This document shows, one piece after another, positions 38,299-48,764 of a stretch of DNA of 64,000 bases; the first letter of the stretch is position 1, and each line of letters begins with the position of its first letter. Source of the stretch: Flavobacteriales bacterium (GTDB lineage: Bacteria; Bacteroidota; Bacteroidia; Flavobacteriales_D; Crocinitomicaceae); the NCBI GenBank assembly GCA_947462255.1, contig CANHOA010000004.1:1-64000 (forward strand). The letters run 5' to 3'. The notes under the pieces are model-generated. The model was given only the letters and a program-made list of their open reading frames with translations, was not told the origin of the DNA and searched no databases. The translations under genes were made by a program, and so were the position numbers.

Positions 38299-39955
38299 AT
38301 TACTACTTATATTTACTCAGCTAATTTCATTTATTAGTTTGGCGCAGTTGCCTCATGGTTTCACATGGGTCGACAATGGAAAGTTTGCTGCAAACGGCAC
38401 ATTTAAATCTTCGGTAAGAAGTGTCGGAGATCATGTATGTTTCGAGACAAATATTCTGATTCTTCGCGACATCGAAGGAAAACTTGAAGCATTGGAATCC
38501 TTACCCCTCGGAATACACAAGCACTCTTTTATTCCGGGTTTATTCCTTTTTTATTCGAAGGCAGTAGATATGCCATCCTTGGTAGTTGATGAAGAAAAAG
38601 TTAAGAAAGAATATTCGGTTGAGGTTTTTAACAATCAGATATTTACCATGGAATCCACTACTAATGATCCAAATTTCAATCGGCAATGGTCTATTGAAAA
38701 TACTGGGGGTTCGCTTCAATACAATGGTACAGCTGGGGCTGATATGGAGGTTGTTCCTGCCTGGAGTTATTCTAAAGGGAACGGAGTGAAAGTTGCTGTT
38801 CTTGACTCTGGAGTTGATACGCTACATCCAGATTTACTTGTAAATCTGCTTCCGGGTTTTGACGGATATGCAGACAGTATTTCTAATACAAATGGTTATC
38901 CGATACCAAATTTTAGTTCAGATGGCCATGGTACAGCATGCGCGGGCATCATTGCTGCTGTTCAAGATAATACAATCGGAACCACAGGTATTGCACCTGA
39001 AGCAAAATTAATCCCGGTGCGTATTTTTTATTATTTACAATATGCCGGAAATATTGGTGTTCAACCTTTTACGAGTACGCTCGGTTTGTTGAATGGCGCA
39101 GCTTATGCTTGGCGAATTGCTGATTGTGATATTATGAGTACTTCCGCCGGCTTGAGTGAAGTGTTCATTTCTGCACTGCAAATTAATACCCAATTAATCA
39201 ACGATGAAATTGATAGCGCCTATCATCAAGGTCGAAATGGATTAGGTGTTTCTATGTTTTTTTCTGCTGGAAACGATGATATTAATGACGTGCTTTGGCC
39301 AGCCAATCTTAATACAACAATAGCTGTTGGTGCAAGTGACATGTGCGATAATAGAAAAAAACCACTTGACTGCTCTAACGAGAATTGGGGAAGCACCTAT
39401 GGTTTTGGTTTAGATTTCGTAGCGCCTGGCGTGAAAATTTCAACCACAGATATGATAGGAACGGAGGGTTATTCTACAAATGCTACGACATTTACCTTTA
39501 ACGGAACGAGTGCTTCATGTCCAAATGCGGCAGGCGTAGGCGCCCTGTTGCTTGGGGCGAATCCTGCTCTAACTAATTATCAATTACGTCAAATATTAAG
39601 TTCGACAGCCGAGAAAGTGACCTATACCTATGATAGCATTGCTCCATTTGGAACATGGAATATTGAAATGGGTTATGGAAGGTTAAATGCTCATCAGGCT
39701 ATTTTAATGGCACTAAACACCAATGAGGTTCTAAGTCATGAAAATCAACCATCTCTTGTGTTTGGTCAGAATCCAAGTGAAACTATTTGGATTAAAAATA
39801 ATGGTTTGATGGAAGAAAATGTCGAAATTATAGATGCTTTGGGGCATGTTTTAACCATTTGTATTTTGCCCAATGATGTTTTTAATCAATGTTTTTCCCC
39901 CGGACTTTACGTCATAAGATTTAAAGGTACTTCGCGTAAGATGATGGTGATTTAA
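38291..39955 (+). CDS. Secreted subtilisin-like (S8) serine peptidase with short T9SS-type C-terminus
   Basis: The protein of 554 aa has a signal peptide (MNKLLLIFTQLISFISLAQ), then a pro-region of about 100 residues and the S8 catalytic domain with Asp172 (VAVLDSGVDTLHPDL), His213 (SDGHGTACAGI) and Ser407 (FNGTSASCPNAAG). The oxyanion Asn is in FFSAGNDD. The last ~70 residues (SLVFGQNPSETIWIKNNG ... VEIIDALGHVL ... SPGLYVIRFKGTSRKMMVI) look like a compact T9SS type A sorting domain, so export through SprA is expected. It probably degrades extracellular protein. The 3' end overlaps the convergent NifU-like gene by four bases. Confidence 0.92.
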   Translation: MNKLLLIFTQLISFISLAQLPHGFTWVDNGKFAANGTFKSSVRSVGDHVCFETNILILRDIEGKLEALESLPLGIHKHSFIPGLFLFYSKAVDMPSLVVDEEKVKKEYSVEVFNNQIFTMESTTNDPNFNRQWSIENTGGSLQYNGTAGADMEVVPAWSYSKGNGVKVAVLDSGVDTLHPDLLVNLLPGFDGYADSISNTNGYPIPNFSSDGHGTACAGIIAAVQDNTIGTTGIAPEAKLIPVRIFYYLQYAGNIGVQPFTSTLGLLNGAAYAWRIADCDIMSTSAGLSEVFISALQINTQLINDEIDSAYHQGRNGLGVSMFFSAGNDDINDVLWPANLNTTIAVGASDMCDNRKKPLDCSNENWGSTYGFGLDFVAPGVKISTTDMIGTEGYSTNATTFTFNGTSASCPNAAGVGALLLGANPALTNYQLRQILSSTAEKVTYTYDSIAPFGTWNIEMGYGRLNAHQAILMALNTNEVLSHENQPSLVFGQNPSETIWIKNNGLMEENVEIIDALGHVLTICILPNDVFNQCFSPGLYVIRFKGTSRKMMVI

Positions 39956-40200
39956 TCTTCAACGGCTAACACAGCGCTGATTTCTGGAACGGCTTTTTTA
40001 ATACTTTCTTCTATCCCGCCTTTCATGGTAGACTCTTTCATGGAGCAATCCTTGCAGCTGCCAGTTAATCGAACTTTTACGGTGTTGTTTTCACTCACCT
40101 CAACTAATTCAACGTCCCCTCCATCAGCATGTAAAAACGGCCTTATCTGCTCGATGGCAAGTAATACTTTCTCTTCTATTGTTGCTCTATCAATTGACAC
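39952..40200 (-). CDS. NifU C-terminal-domain (Nfu-type) Fe-S scaffold protein
   Basis: The 82-aa stand-alone Nfu domain carries IRPFLHADGGDVELVEV and the CxxC motif GSCKDCSMKESTMKGGIE (Cys49 and Cys52), which in a dimer binds a [4Fe-4S] cluster for delivery to target proteins. The start is GTG; the reading overlaps the Mrp gene by 11 bases and there is no suitable ATG. Pairing with the Mrp/ApbC ATPase just upstream is typical and points to joint Fe-S cluster assembly or transfer in the cytoplasm. Confidence 0.94.
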   Translation of the reverse strand: MSIDRATIEEKVLLAIEQIRPFLHADGGDVELVEVSENNTVKVRLTGSCKDCSMKESTMKGGIEESIKKAVPEISAVLAVED

Positions 40201-41278
40201 CTTGTTGCGCTTTTTCTTGGTTTATTACTTCTAATTGCGATATAAAGGTATCAACTAATTCGTCAAATGCAATAGACATAAGGGTATCACTTTGAAAAAC
40301 AGCAGGTCGCCCAGCGTCTCCAGCCTCCCTGACACTTTGTACTAAGGGAATTGCCCCTAAAAATGGAACTTGCATTCCTTGTGCTAAATTCTTAGCGCCA
40401 TCACGCCCAAAAATATAATATTTGTTATTCGGGAGTTCTTCCGGGGTAAACCAAGCCATGTTTTCTACAATTCCAATGATTGGCACCTTGATTCCATCCA
40501 TTTTAAACATATTTATTCCGCGTCTTGCATCAGCTAAGGCAACTTCTTGTGGCGTGCTCACGATAACAACACCATCTAATGGTGCGGTTTGAATTAATGA
40601 TAAATGAATATCTCCGGTTCCTGGCGGCAAATCAATTAGGAGGTAATCTAATTTTCCCCAGTGTGCATCGCTTATCATTTGTGTTAATGCTTTTGACGCC
40701 ATGGGACCACGCCAAACAACGGCATTGTCTTGGTCGGTAAAAAACCCTATGGAAAGTATTTTGATGTCCAAACTCATAATTGGTTCTATCAATTGCTTTC
40801 CGTCAACATCGATCATCTTAGGCCGTTCTCCTACTAAATCAAACATGGTCGGAATTGATGGGCCATAAATATCAGCATCAATAATTCCTACACGAAACCC
40901 TTTTTTAGCCAATCCACCAGCGATATTAGACGTAATAGTAGATTTGCCGACACCCCCTTTTCCAGATGCGATGGCAATTATTTTTTTAACATCAGGTAAA
41001 ACTGTTCTAGTTGACTTTCTTTCATCTACGGCACCACTGTTTACTTCACATTGGATACTTATTTCTTTACCAAGTTCTCTTTCCAAATTGAAAAGAACAG
41101 CATCGTGCATTCTTTTTCGTGCATGTAACGCAGGATTCGAAATGGAAACAGTGACCTTAATTTGATCTTCATTGATTATTATTTCCTGCACCAACTTTGC
41201 GCTTACTAATCCTTTCTTTAGATCGGGATCCTGAATTTTTTCTAAAAGTGCCTCTATGCGTTCTCGCGAAATGCTCAT
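40190..41278 (-). CDS. Mrp/NBP35-family P-loop ATPase (Fe-S cluster carrier, ApbC-like)
   Basis: The protein of 362 aa has an N-terminal MIP18/DUF59-like domain (about 1-85), then the deviant Walker A motif GKGGVGKST (107-115), IIDADIYGPSIPTMFDL, VVWRGPMASKALTQMISD, LIDLPPGTGDIHLSLIQT and VSTPQEVALADARRGINMF. Mrp proteins carry [4Fe-4S] clusters in ATP-dependent fashion. The CxxC that ligates the cluster in canonical Mrp/ApbC is not visible; the corresponding stretch reads ENMAWFTPEELPNNKYYIFG. The gene overlaps both neighbours (ATGA with the upstream lipoprotein gene and 11 bases with the Nfu gene). Confidence 0.94.
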   Translation of the reverse strand: MSISRERIEALLEKIQDPDLKKGLVSAKLVQEIIINEDQIKVTVSISNPALHARKRMHDAVLFNLERELGKEISIQCEVNSGAVDERKSTRTVLPDVKKIIAIASGKGGVGKSTITSNIAGGLAKKGFRVGIIDADIYGPSIPTMFDLVGERPKMIDVDGKQLIEPIMSLDIKILSIGFFTDQDNAVVWRGPMASKALTQMISDAHWGKLDYLLIDLPPGTGDIHLSLIQTAPLDGVVIVSTPQEVALADARRGINMFKMDGIKVPIIGIVENMAWFTPEELPNNKYYIFGRDGAKNLAQGMQVPFLGAIPLVQSVREAGDAGRPAVFQSDTLMSIAFDELVDTFISQLEVINQEKAQQGVN

Positions 41279-41862
41279 TTAATTAGTTTTAATGATTCTA
41301 CAGATTTCTCCATAAGTTCTATTACTTTTCTGGTATCACCCTCCTCTTTGTTTTTTAGCTCATAATAGATTCCATTAATATTTTTTATGGCATAAAGATG
41401 AAAGCTTATATGATTTTCTTTGCTTGAAGCATCGCTTAATGTATTTTTTTTAATGCTCCGTTGATATAAAATAATTCCGTTTTTATTGCTAATTATCGAG
41501 ATGTCGAAAAAATCACTTTTAGAAATTTTTGCCTCAAATTCATCCATTAATGAAGAGTAATCGCCATAATCCTCTATAAACAATGTGAAGTTTGGACCCG
41601 CTGATATCGTCCATTTAAAATCTTCTTCATGAGAGATTATAGGTTTGAATGAAGCGCCAATTCCTGCTGTTTCATCAGGAATAAAAATGGATGCATTTAA
41701 ATCAAAATCACTTAATGTTAATTTGGCAAATTGGTAATATTTGTCTGATTCTTGGTTGATTTTTCGCTCTTTTATTGTGGTTGCACCCTCGTTTGAACAA
41801 GCGTGAATAAAAAGATAAAAGAGTAACAATCCTATATAGCTAAGTACCTTAACTTTTTTCAT
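41275..41862 (-). CDS. Putative lipoprotein of unknown function
   Basis: The ATG at 41862 gives 195 aa with a basic start (MKKVKVLSY), a hydrophobic core and a lipobox-like FIHAC, followed by SNEG. A TTG six bases upstream is also in frame but less likely. The mature part (~170 aa) has mixed alpha/beta character, is rich in Lys, Ser, Ile and Asp, and has no Cys. I recognise no family. It heads the lipoprotein-mrp-nfu run with an ATGA overlap. That placement suggests shared expression but not necessarily shared function with the Fe-S genes. Confidence 0.78.
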   Translation of the reverse strand: MKKVKVLSYIGLLLFYLFIHACSNEGATTIKERKINQESDKYYQFAKLTLSDFDLNASIFIPDETAGIGASFKPIISHEEDFKWTISAGPNFTLFIEDYGDYSSLMDEFEAKISKSDFFDISIISNKNGIILYQRSIKKNTLSDASSKENHISFHLYAIKNINGIYYELKNKEEGDTRKVIELMEKSVESLKLIK

Positions 41863-41888
41863 AGTCAAAGATAATACATTTAGATTGT

Positions 41889-41896
41889 TAGTTTTG
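41889..41896 (+). promoter_or_regulatory. TAnnTTTG promoter element before the DUF423 gene
   Basis: TAGTTTTG matches the -7 consensus and lies 17 bases before the ATG at 41914, in the 51-base divergent gap with the lipoprotein gene. The -33 element is not clear. Confidence 0.42.
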
Positions 41897-41913
41897 TGTA
41901 TTAATTGTCAATA

Positions 41914-42300
41914 ATGAATAATTTCTTATTAAGGTCCGGTGCAATTCTCTTTGTATTTGCTATAATACTTGGTGCATTCGGTGCACATGCGCTTAAAGAT
42001 GTCGTAAGCGAAAGAGCCATTACTTCATTTGAAGTAGGTGTTCGATACCAGTTTTATCAGGCATTAGCATTTTTAATTATTGGCTTTTCAAAGGATAAAT
42101 TATCGTTTAATTTACGACCGATTTCTATCGGAATGCTTCTTGGCATTTCGCTTTTTTCTACCTCAATTTATTTGCTCGCATTAAAGGAAATCCTTCCTTT
42201 TTCTGTGTCTTTTTGTGGCCCCATTACGCCAATTGGGGGATTGATTTTAATTATTTCATGGGGATTTTTTATTCTTAAGTTATATAAAAAAACGGTTTAG
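41914..42300 (+). CDS. DUF423-family small membrane protein (YgdD/YwdK-like)
   Basis: Starting at the ATG at 41914 gives 128 aa; a TTG nine bases upstream is in frame but an unnecessary start. Four membrane helices are predicted. The family pattern is clear: GAILFVFAIILGAFGAHALK near the N-terminus, then SFEVGVRYQFYQALAFLIIG, FSTSIYLLAL and PITPIGGLILIISWGFF. DUF423 proteins are widespread inner-membrane proteins of unknown function. The gene is transcribed divergently from the lipoprotein gene and is followed by a 178-base gap before sucA in which only the sucA promoter motif stands out. Confidence 0.93.
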   Translation: MNNFLLRSGAILFVFAIILGAFGAHALKDVVSERAITSFEVGVRYQFYQALAFLIIGFSKDKLSFNLRPISIGMLLGISLFSTSIYLLALKEILPFSVSFCGPITPIGGLILIISWGFFILKLYKKTV

Positions 42301-42445
42301 CCTTAACCATATACAGGCTTAAGGTAAATCGCAAAAATCGCATCCTTTTAGCTTATTCAAAGGCCGATTTCTTTATTCTGCGAACAAACAAATACGGACA
42401 AGGTTAATTTCAGTAATTTTTAGTGTATTTTTCTGCTGAAATTCT

Positions 42446-42453
42446 TAACTTTG
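42446..42453 (+). promoter_or_regulatory. TAnnTTTG promoter element before sucA
   Basis: TAACTTTG matches the -7 consensus and lies 25 bases before the sucA ATG, a normal distance for a short leader. The -33 box at the ideal 19-base spacing is not a good match. The rest of the 42301-42478 gap shows nothing else I can name. Confidence 0.5.
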
Positions 42454-42478
42454 TTGCTATAATTAGTCATAAAATAGG

Positions 42479-45196
42479 ATGGATAAGGTTTCATATTTGG
42501 GTAATGCTGATGTTAATGCAATAGAATTTCTTTATAATCAATATTGTTTAGATCCAGAAAGTGTCGATGAAGGATGGAAAAAGTTTTTTGAGGGCTTTGA
42601 ATTTGCTAAAACAGTTTTCGATAGTGAAGGATCTATTCCCGAAAACTTTCAAAAAGAATTCAAGGTCCTTAATCTCATTAATGGATATAGAACGCGTGGG
42701 CATCTTTTTACGAAAACGAATCCGGTTAGGGAAAGAAGGCAATATTTGCCTACATTGGCGATTGAAAATTTCGGACTAAAAGAATCGGATTTAGTAGAAA
42801 AATTTCAAGCGGGGAATGAACTCGGTTTGGGAATCGCCACCCTCCAAAATATTATTAAGCATTTAGAATTATCTTATTGCCTATCAATTGGTGTAGAATT
42901 CATGTACATCAGAACTCCAAAAAGACTGGAGTGGCTTAAGGCTAAAATGGAAGTAGTAAACAAGCCAGTTTTTTCAAAAGAAAAGAAGTTGGGGATTTTT
43001 AGTAACCTAAACCAGGCAACAAGTTTTGAGCGTTTTTTAGGGAAGAAATTTGTCGGGCAAAAACGTTTTTCTATTGAAGGGGGTGAGGCATTAATTCCAG
43101 CATTAAATACCTTGATTAATAAAGGGTCAGAACTAGGATTGAGTTATTTTGTCATGGGAATGGCGCACCGTGGAAGGTTAAATACTTTAGTAAATATTTT
43201 TCAAAAACGACCAAGGGATATATTTTCAGAGTTTGAAGGCAAAGAATTTGATTTTGAATCAACATTTGATGGAGATGTAAAATATCACCAAGGGTTTTCA
43301 ACAAAAATTGTGCTGTCCAATGGAAATCAAATTGGTGTTACGCTTTCCCCTAATCCGTCGCATCTTGAAGCGGTGAATACAGTAGTCGAAGGTATTGCAA
43401 GAGCTAAAATTGATTTCCTTTTTGAAGATGAATCTAAGGTTTGTCCGGTTCTTATTCATGGTGATGCAGCTATTGCAGGCCAAGGGATTGTTTATGAAAC
43501 AATTCAAATGGCGCACTTAGATGGTTATAAAGTCGGTGGAACGATTCACATTGTTGTCAATAATCAAGTTGGATTTACGACGAATTATCTTGATGGCCGA
43601 TCGTCAACTTATTGTACGGATGTCGCAAAAACAACCCGCTGTCCAGTATTTCACGTGAATGGTGATGATGTTGAAGCGGTCGTAAAGGCTATGGAAATCG
43701 CGGTAGAATACCGACAAGAGTTTAAAAGAGACATTTTTATCGATTTGTTGTGTTATAGAAAATATGGGCATAATGAAGGTGATGAACCTAAATTTACGCA
43801 ACCGTCACTTTACAATATAATAGCAAAACACCCGAATCCAAAAGATATTTATTTTGAGCAACTCCATAGTGAAGGGATAATAAATGAAGCGGACGCAAAT
43901 GCGATGGAAGAAAATTTCGCTGAATTTTTAGAGACTGAATTTACTGAGTCTAGAAAAAATGAAAAGGCTTTAGTATATGATTTCTTAAGCGAAACATGGG
44001 CAGGATTCAGACACGGTTTAGCCACAGACTTTGAAAAATCACCTGCTACGGCGGTGCCTCTCGTAAAATTAATGGAGCTTGGAAAAAAACTTTCTACGCT
44101 TCCTGAAGGCAGAAAATACTTTAAGAAAATTGCAAAGATATTTGATGATAGAGCGAATGCTTATTTAAATGATAAAGTAGATTGGGGCTCGGCGGAAATG
44201 TTAGCATACGCTTCTTTGCTCGTTGAAGGTCACCCTGTTCGGATTTCTGGTCAGGACGTGGAAAGGGGAACTTTTTCACATCGTCATGCTGTTGTCATTA
44301 CCGAAGATACCGAAGAGGAAATCGTAACGCTCAATTTATTAGAAGAGAATCAGGCAAATTTCTCCATCTATAATTCACTATTGTCCGAATACGGTGTACT
44401 CGGTTTTGAATATGGGTATTCTCTAGCAACGCCTAATTGCCTCACCATTTGGGAGGCACAATTTGGCGATTTTTTCAATGGCGCTCAAATAATGATCGAT
44501 CAATTTATTACTGCAGGTGAAGACAAATGGGCCACTCAAAGTGGTTTAGTGTTGCTTTTGCCTCACGGCTATGAAGGCCAAGGAGCGGAACATTCAAGCG
44601 GAAGAATGGAGCGATTTTTACAACAGGCAGCAGATTTGAATATACAGGTGGTAAACACGTCTACGCCAGCAAATCATTTTCATGTCTTGAGAAGACAATT
44701 GAAAAGAGATTTTAGAAAGCCTCTCATTGTTTTTTCTCCAAAAGCATTATTGCGCCATCCTGATGCCACGTCAACTATGGATCAGATGGCTAATGGTAGT
44801 TTTCAAGAAGTTATCGATGATGTAGATGCCACAACAAAATCAGTAGATACTCTTGTTCTTTGCTCGGGAAAATTTTATTATGAGGCGAAAGCTAAAGCAC
44901 GCGAATTAAATTCTACAAATATGGCATTTGTTCGCGTTGAACAATTATATCCTTTACCAAAAAAGCAATTAAACGAGATCGTAAAAAAATACAAGGCTAA
45001 AAATGTCCTTTGGGCGCAAGAAGAGCCTGAAAATATGGGCGCTTGGTCGTATATGGCCATGAATTTTAACGAAATAAAGTTAATTGGGATATGTAGACCC
45101 GCATCTGCTGCATCAGCCGAGGGATCAAAAAAATTACACGAAAAAAGATTAGATCATTTATATGAACGTTTGTTTTCCTATTCAAAAGGCAAATAA
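42479..45196 (+). CDS. sucA: 2-oxoglutarate dehydrogenase E1 component
   Basis: SucA is the thiamine diphosphate-dependent decarboxylase of the 2-oxoglutarate dehydrogenase complex in the TCA cycle. At 905 aa it is near the usual ~930. Visible landmarks are the N-terminal E2-binding segment (AIEFLYNQYCLDPESVDEGW), the GMAHRGRLNTLVNIF block, SPNPSHLEAVNTVVEG, the ThDP-binding HGDAAIAGQGIVYET ... NNQVGFTTN, CYRKYGHNEGDEP, SGQDVERGTFSHRHAV and LLPHGYEGQGAEHSSGR. The sucB gene follows after 15 bases, so the two subunits form an operon. The E3 gene (lpd) is not in the window. Confidence 0.98.
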   Translation: MDKVSYLGNADVNAIEFLYNQYCLDPESVDEGWKKFFEGFEFAKTVFDSEGSIPENFQKEFKVLNLINGYRTRGHLFTKTNPVRERRQYLPTLAIENFGLKESDLVEKFQAGNELGLGIATLQNIIKHLELSYCLSIGVEFMYIRTPKRLEWLKAKMEVVNKPVFSKEKKLGIFSNLNQATSFERFLGKKFVGQKRFSIEGGEALIPALNTLINKGSELGLSYFVMGMAHRGRLNTLVNIFQKRPRDIFSEFEGKEFDFESTFDGDVKYHQGFSTKIVLSNGNQIGVTLSPNPSHLEAVNTVVEGIARAKIDFLFEDESKVCPVLIHGDAAIAGQGIVYETIQMAHLDGYKVGGTIHIVVNNQVGFTTNYLDGRSSTYCTDVAKTTRCPVFHVNGDDVEAVVKAMEIAVEYRQEFKRDIFIDLLCYRKYGHNEGDEPKFTQPSLYNIIAKHPNPKDIYFEQLHSEGIINEADANAMEENFAEFLETEFTESRKNEKALVYDFLSETWAGFRHGLATDFEKSPATAVPLVKLMELGKKLSTLPEGRKYFKKIAKIFDDRANAYLNDKVDWGSAEMLAYASLLVEGHPVRISGQDVERGTFSHRHAVVITEDTEEEIVTLNLLEENQANFSIYNSLLSEYGVLGFEYGYSLATPNCLTIWEAQFGDFFNGAQIMIDQFITAGEDKWATQSGLVLLLPHGYEGQGAEHSSGRMERFLQQAADLNIQVVNTSTPANHFHVLRRQLKRDFRKPLIVFSPKALLRHPDATSTMDQMANGSFQEVIDDVDATTKSVDTLVLCSGKFYYEAKAKARELNSTNMAFVRVEQLYPLPKKQLNEIVKKYKAKNVLWAQEEPENMGAWSYMAMNFNEIKLIGICRPASAASAEGSKKLHEKRLDHLYERLFSYSKGK

Positions 45197-45211
45197 AATA
45201 AATTGAAAAGC

Positions 45212-46462
45212 ATGGCAAAATTAGAAATGAAAGTCCCTTCTCCTGGAGAGTCAATATCCGAAGTTGAAATTGCAACTTGGTTAGTAGCAGATGGCGATTA
45301 CGTAACGAAAGATCAAGCAATTGCGGAAGTAGACTCAGATAAAGCTACATTGGAATTGCCTGCAGAGGAATCAGGGACAATTACGATCATGGCAGCTGAA
45401 GGAGATGTAGTGAAGGTAGGCCAGGTCGTTTGTATCATTGATACCTCGGCCACTAAACCAAAGGGAGTTGATTCGGTGATCAAAGAGGAAAATAACGCAA
45501 GTCCGATAGTTGTGAAAGAACCAGTAGCACCAAATCCGGATCCTATTGCACCAAATAATTCGTACGCCGCTGGAAGCGCTTCACCTGCCGCTTCAAAATT
45601 AATGACTGAAAATAAGCTAACAGCTTCTCAAATTATGCCATCAGGTAAGGATGGGAGAATTACAAAGCAGGATGTCAATAATGTTCTTTCAAATGGATTC
45701 AATGCTGCGGAACTTTCCGGATGGGGAGGAACAAGGGAAAAGTCTAGCGTAAAAATGTCGATGCTACGAAGAAAAATATCGGAGCGATTGGTGGCCGTGA
45801 AAAATGAAACCGCTATGTTGACTACTTTTAACGAGATCGACATGAAGCCTATCATGGATTTAAGGGCTAAATATAAAGATGCCTTTGCTAAGAAATATGA
45901 TGTTAACCTTGGTTTTATGTCATTTTTCACTAAAGCGGTTACTGAAGCGCTTAATATCTTTCCCGCTGTTAATGGCCAAATTGATAATACAGATATGATT
46001 TTTCATCAGTATGCTGATATCGGTATCGCCGTATCTTCACCTAAAGGGTTGATGGTACCAATTATTCGGAATGCAGAACAAATGTCGCTTGCGGAAATTG
46101 AACGAGAAATTAAACGATTAGCGATTAAAGCAAGAGATGGAAAAATAACACCCGACGAAATGACGGGAGGAACTTTTACCATAACAAATGGTGGTGTTTT
46201 TGGATCTATGTTGTCAACCCCAATTATTAATCCGCCTCAAGCGGCAATTCTTGGAATGCATAATATTGTTGATCGTCCTGTAGCAATTAATGGAAAGGTC
46301 GAGATTAGACCGATAATGTATGTAGCATTGTCTTATGATCACCGAATTATAGACGGGAAAGAATCAGTTGGCTTTCTTGTCAAGGTGAAGGAAATGTTGG
46401 AAAATCCTGAAAGAATGCTTTTTGGAGCTAAAGATATTAATCAAGTTCTTTTGGGTTTGTAA
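45212..46462 (+). CDS. sucB: 2-oxoglutarate dehydrogenase E2 component (dihydrolipoyl succinyltransferase)
   Basis: Start at the ATG at 45212 (416 aa), because it begins right before the lipoyl domain. An in-frame TTG nine bases upstream is less likely. The order is: a single lipoyl domain (about 1-77; lipoylated Lys44 in [17 protein letters not shown]), a Pro/Ala-rich linker, the E3/E1-binding domain ([18 protein letters not shown], about 128-165), and the catalytic domain with His377 and Asp381 in [15 protein letters not shown]. The one-lipoyl layout and [10 protein letters not shown] favour succinyltransferase over pyruvate E2. It transfers the succinyl group to CoA. It is co-transcribed with sucA; maeB follows after 36 bases. 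Confidence 0.97.
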   Translation: MAKLEMKVPSPGESISEVEIATWLVADGDYVTKDQAIAEVDSDKATLELPAEESGTITIMAAEGDVVKVGQVVCIIDTSATKPKGVDSVIKEENNASPIVVKEPVAPNPDPIAPNNSYAAGSASPAASKLMTENKLTASQIMPSGKDGRITKQDVNNVLSNGFNAAELSGWGGTREKSSVKMSMLRRKISERLVAVKNETAMLTTFNEIDMKPIMDLRAKYKDAFAKKYDVNLGFMSFFTKAVTEALNIFPAVNGQIDNTDMIFHQYADIGIAVSSPKGLMVPIIRNAEQMSLAEIEREIKRLAIKARDGKITPDEMTGGTFTITNGGVFGSMLSTPIINPPQAAILGMHNIVDRPVAINGKVEIRPIMYVALSYDHRIIDGKESVGFLVKVKEMLENPERMLFGAKDINQVLLGL

Positions 46463-46498
46463 ATCCAACTTTAATCAATTTAACTAAGACACAATTTA

Positions 46499-48763
46499 AT
46501 GTCAAAAATTAGAAAACAAGACGCACTTGATTATCATTCTTCAGGGCGCCCAGGTAAAATAGAAGTCGTACCTACTAAGCCCTATGCTTCGCAGCGTGAC
46601 CTCGCCTTGGCCTATTCACCGGGTGTTGCTGAGCCTTGTTTAAAGATTGCAGAAAATCCGGATGATGTCTATAAATATACGTCTAAATCAAATTTGGTGG
46701 CGGTCATTTCTAACGGAACTGCTGTACTCGGATTGGGAAACATTGGTCCTTTAGCTTCAAAACCTGTAATGGAAGGGAAGGGCTTGCTATTTAAAATATT
46801 CGCTGATATTGATGTCTTTGATATTGAAGTTGATGCCACTGACCCTGAATTATTTATTCAAACAGTTAAAGCCATTGCACCAACGTTTGGAGGAATAAAT
46901 CTTGAAGATATAAAAGCTCCTGAAGCCTTTGAAATTGAACGCAGACTTAAAGAAGAATTGGATATTCCGATAATGCACGATGACCAGCATGGTACAGCTA
47001 TTATTTCATCTGCCGCGCTTCTCAATGCCTTGGAATTAGCTGGTAAAAAAATTAATAAAGTAAAAATTCTTATTTCAGGCGCTGGTGCTGCTGCGATTTC
47101 ATGTGCGCGCTTATACATCTCCCTTGGGGTGCAATTGGAAAATATTTTTATGTTCGATTCTAAAGGTCTACTCTCTCGACAACGAAAGGACTTAGATGTT
47201 ATGAAAACCTTTTTTGCCGGTCATAAAGTCGATATACCTTTCGAACAAGCGTTTAAAAATATGGACGTATTTTTGGGATTATCAGTAGCAGGTTTAGTAA
47301 CGAAGTCAATGATAAAAATGATGGCCAAAGATCCCATTGTCTTTGCGCTGGCAAATCCTGAGCCTGAAATTTCTTACAAGGAAGCAACATCGGTTAGGAA
47401 AGACATTATAATGGCTACGGGTAGATCCGATCACCCTAATCAAGTGAACAATGTACTAGGATTCCCTTTTATTTTTAGAGGTGCATTGGACGTAAGGGCA
47501 ACAACAATTAACGAAGAAATGAAACTGGCTGCAGTAAAAGCTATTGCTGCATTAGCGAAAGAAACAATTCCCGAAGAGGTAATTGAGGCTTACGGTGCTA
47601 AAAATATTTCTTTCGGTAGAGATCAATTTATTCCTAAACCACTTGACCCAAGATTAATATATTATGTAGCGCCCGCAGTAGCAAAAGCAGCAATGGATTC
47701 TGGCGTGGCAAAAAATCCGATATTGGATTGGGAAGCATATGAAAATCAACTTAAGAGCAGACTGGGTTTAGATAATAAATTGTTAAGAGATATTACTTCT
47801 AAAGCACAAAGCAATCCCAAAACAGTCGTATTTGCAGAGGCAGATAATGTAAAAATTCTTAAAGCGGCGCAAATTGCATACGAGGAAGGTGTTGCCCTTC
47901 CAATTCTTTTGGGGAAGGAAGAAAAAATTAAGGCCTTGATTCTTGAATATGCTATTGAATTACCCGAAATGACCATAATCGATCCAAAGGACGAAAGCCA
48001 AGAAGAGCGACGTAAAAAATTTGGTCTTGATTTCTTTGAAAAAAGAAAACGAAGAGGGATCATGGAATTTGAGGCAATTCAATTGATGCGAGAGCGAAAT
48101 CACTTCGGCGCAATGATGGTTGAAAGTGGTTTGGCAGATGCAATGATTACTGGTTTAACGAGAAGTTATCGATCTTCTTTGAAGCCCTTACTTCAGATTA
48201 TTGGACTAGAGAAAGATGTTAATCGAATTTCAGGTATGTATATCTTGAATTCTAAACGTGGACCTTTATTTTTAGCAGATACTACGGTAAATCTAAATCC
48301 AAATGCAGAACAAATTGCCGAAATCACACTGAATGTTGCTAAAACAATCCGGAAACTTAAGGTTATTCCTAAAATTGCGCTTTTAAGTTATTCCAATTTT
48401 GGCTCTTCTCCAGGAGATGATGCTGAAAAAATGGGAAAAGCAGTCAAAATATTACATGAAAACCACCCAACATTAATCGTTGATGGAGAAATGCAGGCTA
48501 ATTTCGCTCTAAATTCTGAATTAATGAATGAGAAATTTTCGTTTTCAGCCTTAGCAAATAAGGAGGTGAATACCTTGATTTTTCCGAATTTATCTGCTGG
48601 TAATATTGCCTATAAATTACTGCAACAAATGACAGATGGTGACGCTATTGGGCCCATATTAATTGGATTAAAAAAGTCAATTCACGTGGTTCAATTGGGT
48701 TCTACAGTGAGAGAAATTGTGAATATGGTCAAAATTGCGGTTATAGACGCTCAAAATAAATAA
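46499..48763 (+). CDS. maeB: NADP-dependent malic enzyme with phosphotransacetylase-like C-terminus
   Basis: The 754-aa protein is the large hybrid form. The malic enzyme part (about 1-425) shows [79 protein letters not shown] and [18 protein letters not shown]. The C-terminal ~320 residues resemble phosphotransacetylase ([53 protein letters not shown]) and in studied enzymes act as a regulatory, not catalytic, domain responding to acetyl-CoA. It decarboxylates malate to pyruvate with NADPH formation. It sits between sucAB and ruvA; ruvA begins 1 base after its stop. Confidence 0.96.
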   Translation: MSKIRKQDALDYHSSGRPGKIEVVPTKPYASQRDLALAYSPGVAEPCLKIAENPDDVYKYTSKSNLVAVISNGTAVLGLGNIGPLASKPVMEGKGLLFKIFADIDVFDIEVDATDPELFIQTVKAIAPTFGGINLEDIKAPEAFEIERRLKEELDIPIMHDDQHGTAIISSAALLNALELAGKKINKVKILISGAGAAAISCARLYISLGVQLENIFMFDSKGLLSRQRKDLDVMKTFFAGHKVDIPFEQAFKNMDVFLGLSVAGLVTKSMIKMMAKDPIVFALANPEPEISYKEATSVRKDIIMATGRSDHPNQVNNVLGFPFIFRGALDVRATTINEEMKLAAVKAIAALAKETIPEEVIEAYGAKNISFGRDQFIPKPLDPRLIYYVAPAVAKAAMDSGVAKNPILDWEAYENQLKSRLGLDNKLLRDITSKAQSNPKTVVFAEADNVKILKAAQIAYEEGVALPILLGKEEKIKALILEYAIELPEMTIIDPKDESQEERRKKFGLDFFEKRKRRGIMEFEAIQLMRERNHFGAMMVESGLADAMITGLTRSYRSSLKPLLQIIGLEKDVNRISGMYILNSKRGPLFLADTTVNLNPNAEQIAEITLNVAKTIRKLKVIPKIALLSYSNFGSSPGDDAEKMGKAVKILHENHPTLIVDGEMQANFALNSELMNEKFSFSALANKEVNTLIFPNLSAGNIAYKLLQQMTDGDAIGPILIGLKKSIHVVQLGSTVREIVNMVKIAVIDAQNK

Positions 48764-48764
48764 G

